DNA of 64,000 nt from NCBI GenBank assembly GCA_963741305.1, contig CAVUHL010000003.1:3782001-3846000 (forward strand). Direction: 5' to 3'. Below, in pieces: positions 52,470 through 59,539 of the stretch. A program made the translations under genes and the position numbers. The notes beneath the pieces are model-generated. The model was not told the DNA's origin. It was given only the letters and a program-made list of their open reading frames with translations, and did no database searches. Numbering within the stretch: position 1 is the stretch's first letter; every line of letters begins with the position of its first letter. The DNA is from DATMER01 sp963741305 (GTDB taxonomy: Bacteria; Acidobacteriota; Thermoanaerobaculia; Multivoradales; UBA5704).

Positions 52470-53141
52470 ATGGAATACGACGCGGAAAAGCCGTTCCGCA
52501 TCCCGGCGGAGGCTCGGGACTTCGAAGGTTTCAGGCGATGGGCAAGATCCGAGAACTTTCCCGAGCGCGGGCGGATCGACTATATCGGCGGCAACCTCGA
52601 GGTGGACATGAGCCCCGAGGATCTCCACAAACACGGGCTCGTGAAAACCACGATCGCGGCGGTCCTGTTCGACAGGATTGCGTTGCGGAAGCTGGGGGAT
52701 GTCTACATCGATCGAGCCCGTGTCAGTTCGCCCGATGCCGATCTCTCTGCCGAGCCTGACGTCGTCGTCGTCCTCTGGGAATCGCTCGACCAGGGCCGCG
52801 TGCGGGAGATCCCCCGGAAGGTGAACCGTCCGGAAAGCTATATCGAATTGAAGGGGGCTGCCGATCTCGTCGTCGAGGTGATCAGCGACGGCTCGGTCAG
52901 CAAGGACCGGACCCTCCTGCCGCCCAAGTATGCGGCTGCGGGCGTGCCGGAGCTCTGGCTGACGGACGTACGCGAGGAGCTCCGGTTCGAGGTCCACGTC
53001 CTGGAGCCGGAGGGCTACAGGGTCCTTGCGCCGGACGCGGATGGTTGGATCTCCTCTCCCCTGATCGGGCCGGTCCGGCTGCGCCGCGAGCGCATCCGGA
53101 CCGACCGCTGGAGCTACCGGCTCGACGTGGGCGAGGAATAG
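52470..53141 (+). CDS. Uma2-family (DUF820) PD-(D/E)XK endonuclease-like protein
   Basis: 223 residues. Family landmarks are GRIDYIGGNLEVDMSP, SAEPDVVVVLWES, DLVVEVISDGSVSKDR and the K-Y-A-A-A-G-V-P-E-L-W-L-T-D stretch, which form the restriction-endonuclease-like core (acidic residues in EPD and VEVISD, then Lys-x3-Tyr). Uma2 proteins are abundant in Cyanobacteria, Chloroflexi and Acidobacteriota; their biological role is unsettled. The 3' end overlaps the convergent thioredoxin gene by 28 bases. Confidence 0.88.
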   Translation: MEYDAEKPFRIPAEARDFEGFRRWARSENFPERGRIDYIGGNLEVDMSPEDLHKHGLVKTTIAAVLFDRIALRKLGDVYIDRARVSSPDADLSAEPDVVVVLWESLDQGRVREIPRKVNRPESYIELKGAADLVVEVISDGSVSKDRTLLPPKYAAAGVPELWLTDVREELRFEVHVLEPEGYRVLAPDADGWISSPLIGPVRLRRERIRTDRWSYRLDVGEE

Positions 53142-56100
53142 AGGGCGCCCTCCAGCGTCTTCAGCAGCCCCGCCTCCTCTCCACTCCCCTCCTCGACCGC
53201 AAGGACCCGGCCCTCCCGGTCGAGGAGGATCTTCGTGGGGAAACGCCAGACCCGGAAACCCTGCCGGATGACGTCCTCGACGCTGGCTGCCGTGGCGTGC
53301 AGCCAGGGAAGCCCCGTCTCCGCCACGAACTTGCGCTGGTCCTGCAGCTTGTCGCCCCAGTCCATGCCTACGATCTCCAACCCCTGGCCGCGGTAGGCCT
53401 CGTAGGCCTGCCGGAGGCTGGGCATCTCCTCCACGCAACCGCCGCACCAGGCCCCCCAGAAGTCCAGGAGCACCACCTTGCCCCGCAGCTCCGACAGCCT
53501 TCGCGGCCGCCCTTCCAGATCGGTGAGCTCGAAATCCGGCACCTGGCTCCCGGGGCGCAGGTCGAAGCGCCGGTGCTCCGCCGGGGCATGGGTCCTGAGC
53601 ACGACCCGGCCGGCAGCGGGATCGACGCTCTTCGTGGATAGATAGAGGTCTCCCAGGCGGAAGATGACCGGCACGGTCTGCTCCAGGGGTAGGTCGGTCT
53701 CCCCCGACACGAGCGACCGCTCGATCCTGCCGTCCCCATCGAGGTCCATGCCCAGCTCTCCCTGCAGGTTCACATCGGCGGTATCCCGGCTGAGCTGGTA
53801 TCTCACCTTCACCTCGCGGCCTTCGACCGCGACGGTCCCCTGCACGAAGACGCTCGAGGAGCGCGAGAGGCGCCGCTCCTCCGGCTCCGTGTTCATCTCG
53901 GGGTACCAGGCCAGCAGGACGGGTAGGGTGGGGAGGCTCCCACCGGTCACGGGGAACCGGAGGAGCACCGTGCCCCCTTTTTCGGGCATCCCGGGGAGGG
54001 GCTCGAAAGCGAAGCGCTCCTCGGCCGAGATCCTGCCGTCGAGGTCCACGTCGGCGTAAAGGAAGGGCTCCGCCCCGGGCGGCTCGACGAGGACCAGCAA
54101 CGCCTCTTTTTCGACGCGCCGGAGCAGCCGCATCCTGCCGGCGAAGGCTTTCTCCCCCGGCGCAGGGGGGACCGGCAGCGCATCGAGCAACTCCGGGGTG
54201 GCGGGCTCCAGCTTCTGCGAGATGCCCCCGCCTCTCTCGACGGAGGGCTCGGGCTCCAGACGGCCCACGTACTCGACCGGCGGCTTGCGCGAGACCACCT
54301 CCTCCACGGTCGCCAGGAGGCTCTCCTTCTTGAGCGGCGGCTGGCCCGGATCGCCCACCGAGACGATCCGTCCCTCGCGGTCGACGAGGATGTGGGTCGG
54401 GAAGCTGGTGACTCCGAACCTCTTCAGGATGATGTCCTGGACGCTGGCCGAGGTGGCATGCATCCAGGGCAGGTCCAGCTCGGCCACGGACTCCTTGTGC
54501 GTCTCCAGGTCGTCGTCGACGTCCATGCCCAGGATCACGAAGCCGCGCCCGCCGAGGTCCTGCTGGATCTTGCGGAGCACGGGCATCTCCATGACGCAGG
54601 GCGCGCACCAGGTGCTCCAGAAGTCGAGCAGCACGACCTTGCCCCGCAGCTCGGAGAACCGGCGCTGCCGGCCCTCCAGGTCGGTGAACTCGAAGTCCGC
54701 GAGCTCGGTGCCGGGGCGCAGGTCGAACTGCTTGTAGTCCGAGGCCGGATGGGTCCTCACCACCACGCGCCCCGCGGCGGGATCGATCCTGGCAGTGGAG
54801 AGATAGGTGTCCCGGTGCCGGAAGATCGGGGGGCCGTCGCCGATGTCGCTCTTGAGCTCGCCCGCGGTGAGCCCCCTGTCGAAGACGCCGTCCTCGTCCA
54901 GGTCCATGCCGATCTCGCCTTTCAGGCTCATCAGGCCGGTCCTGGGATCGACGGGATAGCGGACCAGCATCTCCATCATGCCGAGCTGGATCGGCCCCTC
55001 CACGCTGGCGGTCCGCGAATAGTTCATCAGGCGGGCCTCGTCCCCCTCTGGAGGAGGAACCGGGATGGGGCGCAGCGTCACGGGAAAGGGCCGCCCCGGC
55101 GGTTGGATTGGAGGGACCTCGAGGAGCACCTCTCCCAGCGGGAACCGCTCTCCGGCGGTCAGCTTGCCGTCGAGGTCTCCATCGGCGTAGAGGTAGGGCT
55201 CGCCCTGCTGCGGCTCCACCAGGACCACCCGCAGCTCGGGATGGTCGGGGGTGAGGCGGAAGCTCCCCGAGTAGACTCGGTCCTCCGTGGCTGGCGGAGC
55301 TGGCAGCTCGGCCCGCTGAACGGGAGCGAGGTCGAACACCATGAACGGGGGGCCGGGGACCGGGTCGGCCTTGAGCTCGCTCACGTACTCCGAAGCCAGG
55401 ACGGGCAGGTTCTCTTCGATCGTCTTCAGAAGGCCTTCCCCGATCAGAGGCGGCTGGCCGGGATCGCCCGCGGATATGACGCGGCCCTCGCGGTCGAGGA
55501 GGATCTTGGTTGGATAGCCGCGGACGCGGAAGCCGTCCTTGATCACGTCCTCGACGCTGTCGGCCGTGGCATGGAGCCAGGGCACGTCCTGCTCGGCCAC
55601 GAAGGCCTGGAGCTTGGCCAGCTCGTCGCGCGCGTCCATGCCCAGGATGACGAAGCCCAGGTCGCGGTAGGCCGCGAAAGCCTTGCGCAGATCGGGAAGC
55701 TCCTGGCGGCAGGGGATGCACCAGGTGCCCCAGAAGTCGAGCAGCACGAGCTTGCCGCGCAGCTCGGAGAGCCGGCGCGGCTGGCCGTCCACGTCGGTGT
55801 AGGAGAAGTCCGGAACCGTGCTCCCCGGGCGCAGGTCGAAGCCTCCGATGTCCGATGCCGGATGGATGCGTAGCTCGGCGAGGCCGGCCGCGGCATCGAC
55901 CCGGGTGGTCGAAATAGCCATTCCGGCCAGCGGAAATACCACTCCCTGCCCCTTGTCCCGGCCTGTCTCTCCCGCCGAGAGCCCCGTTGCAATCTCGCCG
56001 TCGCCGTCGAGGTCCATGCCGAGCGTGCCCTTTTTCAGCTCGACCCTGCCGGTGAACGCGTATATGGGGTAGCGCACCAGGACCTCCCGGCCCGCCACCT

Positions 56101-56584
56101 CGATGGTCCCCCGCAGGTAGAAGGAATCCGTCCGCAGGAGGCCGCGCGAGCCGTCTTTTCCGGCAGGGGCGGGGCTCAACACGACAGGGTAGTACGGCAG
56201 GCCGGCCGTGTTGACATGGAACCGGAGGAGCACGGCCGGGCCCTCGACTCCCGGGACCTCGCCGAAGGCGAACCGCTCCCTGGAGGACAGGATGCCGTCG
56301 AGGTCGGCATCCACGTAGAGGAAGGGCTCGCCCTCCGCGGGCTCCACCAGGACGACCCGTGCATCCAGGTCCGTCTCTTCCAACACCTCCAGGATGCCCG
56401 CGAAGGCCCGGTCTCCGGGCTGCGACGGCAGGCCGGCCAGGTGCTCCGCAGTGGCGGGCTCGAGCTGGAACGGCCAGAAGGAGGAGAGGTCGGGCACCGG
56501 CTCGCCCTTCAGCCGGCTCACGTACTGTCCCGACAGCCCGGATGGCAGGACGAGGGTCAACACCAGGAACAGGAGGGTTCGCAT
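53114..56584 (-). CDS. Exported protein with three TlpA-like thioredoxin modules
   Basis: 1,156 residues with signal peptide ending GLSGQ. It consists of three homologous modules of about 370-385 residues. Each begins with a beta-rich part containing an EF-hand-like acidic loop (VDADLDGILSSRERF, ADGDLDGKLTAGERF, ADVDLDGRISAEERF) and a second DLDGDG or DLDEDG loop, and ends with a TlpA/ResA-type thioredoxin domain. Active sites are WGTWCIPC (Cys289/Cys292), WSTWCAPC (Cys660/Cys663) and WGAWCGGC (Cys1047/Cys1050). Each thioredoxin domain carries the cis-Pro region (GYPTKILLDREGR, SFPTHILVDREGR). It probably reduces or exchanges disulfides in the periplasm; most TlpA proteins have one module, so the triplication is unusual. 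Confidence 0.9.
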   Translation of the reverse strand: MRTLLFLVLTLVLPSGLSGQYVSRLKGEPVPDLSSFWPFQLEPATAEHLAGLPSQPGDRAFAGILEVLEETDLDARVVLVEPAEGEPFLYVDADLDGILSSRERFAFGEVPGVEGPAVLLRFHVNTAGLPYYPVVLSPAPAGKDGSRGLLRTDSFYLRGTIEVAGREVLVRYPIYAFTGRVELKKGTLGMDLDGDGEIATGLSAGETGRDKGQGVVFPLAGMAISTTRVDAAAGLAELRIHPASDIGGFDLRPGSTVPDFSYTDVDGQPRRLSELRGKLVLLDFWGTWCIPCRQELPDLRKAFAAYRDLGFVILGMDARDELAKLQAFVAEQDVPWLHATADSVEDVIKDGFRVRGYPTKILLDREGRVISAGDPGQPPLIGEGLLKTIEENLPVLASEYVSELKADPVPGPPFMVFDLAPVQRAELPAPPATEDRVYSGSFRLTPDHPELRVVLVEPQQGEPYLYADGDLDGKLTAGERFPLGEVLLEVPPIQPPGRPFPVTLRPIPVPPPEGDEARLMNYSRTASVEGPIQLGMMEMLVRYPVDPRTGLMSLKGEIGMDLDEDGVFDRGLTAGELKSDIGDGPPIFRHRDTYLSTARIDPAAGRVVVRTHPASDYKQFDLRPGTELADFEFTDLEGRQRRFSELRGKVVLLDFWSTWCAPCVMEMPVLRKIQQDLGGRGFVILGMDVDDDLETHKESVAELDLPWMHATSASVQDIILKRFGVTSFPTHILVDREGRIVSVGDPGQPPLKKESLLATVEEVVSRKPPVEYVGRLEPEPSVERGGGISQKLEPATPELLDALPVPPAPGEKAFAGRMRLLRRVEKEALLVLVEPPGAEPFLYADVDLDGRISAEERFAFEPLPGMPEKGGTVLLRFPVTGGSLPTLPVLLAWYPEMNTEPEERRLSRSSSVFVQGTVAVEGREVKVRYQLSRDTADVNLQGELGMDLDGDGRIERSLVSGETDLPLEQTVPVIFRLGDLYLSTKSVDPAAGRVVLRTHAPAEHRRFDLRPGSQVPDFELTDLEGRPRRLSELRGKVVLLDFWGAWCGGCVEEMPSLRQAYEAYRGQGLEIVGMDWGDKLQDQRKFVAETGLPWLHATAASVEDVIRQGFRVWRFPTKILLDREGRVLAVEEGSGEEAGLLKTLEGALYSSPTSSR

Positions 56585-56629
56585 GGGACTATTCTAAGCC
56601 CCGCCCGTATTGATATAAGGACAGTCCCC

Positions 56630-57922
56630 ATGACTAGCGATTCTCAGTATGACGTCATCGTCATCGGCGGCGGCCCCGCCGGAGCCACCGCGGGGCTGAC
56701 CCTTGCCCGGGAAGGATGGCGCGTCCTGCTCCTGGAGCGGACGGCCTTCCCGCGCTTCCACATCGGCGAATCCTTCCTGCCGCGGAACATGGCCCTGATC
56801 CGCGAGCTGGGGCTCGAGCCGGAGCTGCGGAAGATCCCCCAGGTCGAAAAGCGCGGGGCAGAGTTCCTCATGGGGCACGGCAAGGACGAGGGGACGCTCT
56901 ACTGGTTCACCGATATGTTTACGGGCGGAGAAACCGTCTCCTTCAACATCGAGCGCGCCCCTTTCGACGCCATGCTCCTCGGCGAGGCCCGCAAGGCCGG
57001 CGTCGAGGTCCGCGAGCAGTGCGCCGTGAAGAAGATCGTCCGCATGGAGGACGGCCGCGTCGAGGCGGTGACGGATGCCGGCGAGGAAATCTCCGCCCGC
57101 TACCTGGTGGATGCCAGCGGCCAGTCGACGCTGATCGGCAAGCACCTGAACATCCGGAAGGTTCTGCCCCACCGCCGGAAAGTCGCCTACTTCGGCCACT
57201 TCGAGGACGTGGCCCGGAGGCCGGGTGTCGAAGGCGGCTTCATCGTCATCGTCATGATGGAAGAGGGCTGGTTCTGGTTGATCCCGCTGGACGAGGCGCG
57301 GACCAGCATCGGGGTCGTCATGCACGCCGACCAGGCGAAGAAGGTGGGGCTCCCGCCCGAGCAGATGCTCCCCTGGGCCATCGAGCGCTGCCCGGCGGTC
57401 AAGCAGAGGATGGCCGACGCGGTCTACCCGGACAGTACTGCCACCGGGAAGTCCGGGTACCATGTGCTCGCCGACTTCAGCTACCGGTGCTCACCCTACG
57501 CCGGCCCGGGCTACTTCCTCGTAGGGGACGCGGCGGTCTTCGTCGATCCGATCTTCTCGACCGGCGTCTGCATGGGGATGATGAGCGGCGTCGAGGCCTC
57601 CCGGGGCATCTCCGCCCTGCTGCGGGGGACCTCTTCCCCGGAAAAGGTACGGCGGAGCTACATCCGCTTCGTGCACGGAAGCTCGTCGGCCTTCTTCGGG
57701 CTGATCGACCGTTACTACCGGCACTCCTTCCGCGAGCTCTTCCTGAGCGACTCGGGCCCCCTGCAGGTGTACGAGGCGTCGCTCGCGCTCCTGGCCGGGT
57801 ACGTGTTTCCGCGGCCGCCGTTCGCCGTGCGCTGGCGCGTGCAGCTGCTGGACTTCCTCGCCTTCATCAACCGCTTCGTGCCCCTGGGGAAGCGGCGCGA
57901 GCGCTTCTCCCTGCTGAAATGA
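56630..57922 (+). CDS. Flavin-dependent halogenase-like FAD enzyme
   Basis: 430 residues from an ATG with AAGGA nearby. All three flavin-dependent halogenase motifs are present: GGGPAG (residues 13-18), WFWLIP matching W-x-W-x-I-P (214-219), and FVDPIFSTG matching F-x2-P-x2-S-x-G (304-312). FHIGESFLP and KRGAEF align with PltA-type halogenases, which act on carrier-protein-bound substrates; Lys74 falls where PltA has its catalytic lysine. The product is therefore likely to halogenate, or at least oxygenate, an acyl intermediate. It is coupled by ATGA to a two-hotdog dehydratase and lies opposite polyene-type genes. A non-halogenating FAD monooxygenase remains possible. Confidence 0.75.
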   Translation: MTSDSQYDVIVIGGGPAGATAGLTLAREGWRVLLLERTAFPRFHIGESFLPRNMALIRELGLEPELRKIPQVEKRGAEFLMGHGKDEGTLYWFTDMFTGGETVSFNIERAPFDAMLLGEARKAGVEVREQCAVKKIVRMEDGRVEAVTDAGEEISARYLVDASGQSTLIGKHLNIRKVLPHRRKVAYFGHFEDVARRPGVEGGFIVIVMMEEGWFWLIPLDEARTSIGVVMHADQAKKVGLPPEQMLPWAIERCPAVKQRMADAVYPDSTATGKSGYHVLADFSYRCSPYAGPGYFLVGDAAVFVDPIFSTGVCMGMMSGVEASRGISALLRGTSSPEKVRRSYIRFVHGSSSAFFGLIDRYYRHSFRELFLSDSGPLQVYEASLALLAGYVFPRPPFAVRWRVQLLDFLAFINRFVPLGKRRERFSLLK

Positions 57923-58599
57923 GGATCACGGTCCCGGAGGGGAGCCCCTTCTTCGCGGGCCACTTCCCCGGCCATCCCATCCTCCCGGGCATCGCTCATC
58001 TCGCCCTGGTCGCCAAGGCGCTCGGCAATCCACCCCTCGCGGAGGTCCGGGTCCTGAAGCTGCGGAAGCCGGTCCTGCCGGGTGACGTCCTGGATCTCTC
58101 TCTGGAGGAGACGGACGGCCTGGTGAGGTTCGAGATCCGGAGGGGCGAGGAGGCGGTGAGCAATGGCACGGTCCGGATCGGGGGGGAAGAAACTGCCGTG
58201 GTCGAGGCGCCGCTCTGCGCTTCTCTACCCGAGGGGCTGATCCCCCATGCTCCGCCGGCCCGCCTCGTCCGGACGGCTTCTTTGGCCGTGATCCCCGAGG
58301 ACAACCCCTTCGTCGAAGCCGGCCGCGCCCCCGCCTTCCTGGGCCTGGAGGCCGGCGCGCAGGCAGCCGCGCTCCTGGAGGCCCTGGCCCGTTCCTCGGG
58401 AGAGCCCCGGATCGGCTACGTGGTGGCCATCCGCAACGCCCACTTCCGCACGCCATGGCTGCCCGCGGGCCGGCCGCTGCCGGTTACGGTGAAGCCAGCC
58501 GGCAGCGCGCCGCCGCTGTCGATCTACGAGGTGAGTGTCGGGGAAGTGGTGACCGGGCTGGTGAGCACGTACATCGTGCCTACCCCCACAGCTTCCTGA
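57919..58599 (+). CDS. Two-hotdog dehydratase, ApeI/FabZ-like plus ApeP-like
   Basis: 226 residues holding two hotdog-fold domains. The first (residues 1-90) has FFAGHFPGHPILPGIAHL, the FabZ/FabA-like 3-hydroxyacyl-ACP dehydratase motif with the active-site His. The second (about 100-226) has PHAPPARLVRT, FLGLEAGAQAAALLEALAR and RIGYVVAIRNAHF, which resembles the ApeP-like dehydratases of aryl-polyene clusters. Such enzymes dehydrate beta-hydroxyacyl chains to conjugated polyenes. Usually the two are separate genes; here they look fused. The start overlaps the halogenase-like stop (ATGA). The last 20 bases overlap the convergent acyltransferase gene. Confidence 0.82.
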   Translation: MRITVPEGSPFFAGHFPGHPILPGIAHLALVAKALGNPPLAEVRVLKLRKPVLPGDVLDLSLEETDGLVRFEIRRGEEAVSNGTVRIGGEETAVVEAPLCASLPEGLIPHAPPARLVRTASLAVIPEDNPFVEAGRAPAFLGLEAGAQAAALLEALARSSGEPRIGYVVAIRNAHFRTPWLPAGRPLPVTVKPAGSAPPLSIYEVSVGEVVTGLVSTYIVPTPTAS

Positions 58600-59539
58600 G
58601 GCAAAACCACTGGTGCGGGCGGTGGGAGATGGCCCACTGGAGCTCGGTGGCGAGGCGCTGGAGCGCCTGGTCGATCTCCGCCTGCCGAGTACCGTTGCTG
58701 CCGACGCGGATCGGCGCGCGCAGCGAGCAGCGGTAGCGCTTGCGGCCCTCCCGGAACACGAAGACCGGCAGGATCGGCACTCCGGCCGCGCGGGCCAGGG
58801 CGAACGGACCGACCGGCACCGCATAGGGACGGCCGAACAGCGAGATGTCCGCGGTGCGGCCGCCGGTGCGCGGCCGGTCCCCCTGCAAGGCGACGATCTC
58901 GCCGTGGCGCAGGGCGTCGAGCAGGTCCACCCCGAGCTGCGGATCCTCGGCGAAGTGGGTCGTGTAAAGGCCGCCTGCCTTGTTGCGGATCAGCTCGGCC
59001 AGGAACTCCTGTGCCCGGGGATCGGTCTCGGCCTCCCGCACCACGTGCACCCGCCGCGTCGCCTGGAAGGATGGCAGCATCGAGCCGCCCACTTCCCAGG
59101 CGCCGATGTGGGCCGTCACCAGGATGAACCCCTCGGCCGAGGCGTTCAGCTCGCGCCAGTGCTCCAACCCCTCCACCCCGACCAGGAAGCGCTGATCCGT
59201 GGCCAGCCGCTGGTAACGCTCGGTCAGGCACCAGGAGAAGTTCCAGAACGTCTTGTAGATCCGCACCTGGCGCTCCCACCAGCCGCAGGGGCCGAGCACC
59301 GCCTCCAGGTTGGAGCCGATCGCCCCGCGGATGTTGCGCAGCGCGGTCGAGAAGAAGGCCACGGCCACCACCATCATCGGGAGCATCAACCAGTAGGGCA
59401 GGACCCTCACCCCCCAGCGGTGGAAACGGAACCAGAACACCCCCGTGAAGTACAGGGGGCCGAGGAATCGGCGCACCCAGCCCACCTCCGGGGCATGGGG
59501 AGGGACGTGAGGCGTCTCGCGAGTAGCAGCTATGCTCAT
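58580..59539 (-). CDS. LpxL/HtrB-like lysophospholipid acyltransferase
   Basis: 319 residues. An N-terminal hydrophobic segment (YWLMLPMMVVAVAFFS) anchors it to the inner membrane. The catalytic motif H-x4-E is HIGAWE (His144, Glu149), followed by LQGDRPRTGG and VGPFALARAAGVPILPVFVFREG, the acceptor-site motifs of the LABLAT family. In aryl-polyene clusters an acyltransferase of this kind is thought to attach the finished polyene to a membrane lipid. It is coupled to the MMPL exporter gene upstream by ATGA. Confidence 0.9.
   Translation of the reverse strand: MSIAATRETPHVPPHAPEVGWVRRFLGPLYFTGVFWFRFHRWGVRVLPYWLMLPMMVVAVAFFSTALRNIRGAIGSNLEAVLGPCGWWERQVRIYKTFWNFSWCLTERYQRLATDQRFLVGVEGLEHWRELNASAEGFILVTAHIGAWEVGGSMLPSFQATRRVHVVREAETDPRAQEFLAELIRNKAGGLYTTHFAEDPQLGVDLLDALRHGEIVALQGDRPRTGGRTADISLFGRPYAVPVGPFALARAAGVPILPVFVFREGRKRYRCSLRAPIRVGSNGTRQAEIDQALQRLATELQWAISHRPHQWFCLRKLWG

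Noticed and set aside
52220..53141. Insertion sequence or transposon
   Set aside because: The DUF4351 and Uma2 proteins are sometimes called transposase-related, but no terminal inverted repeats, target duplication or transposase catalytic domain was seen.
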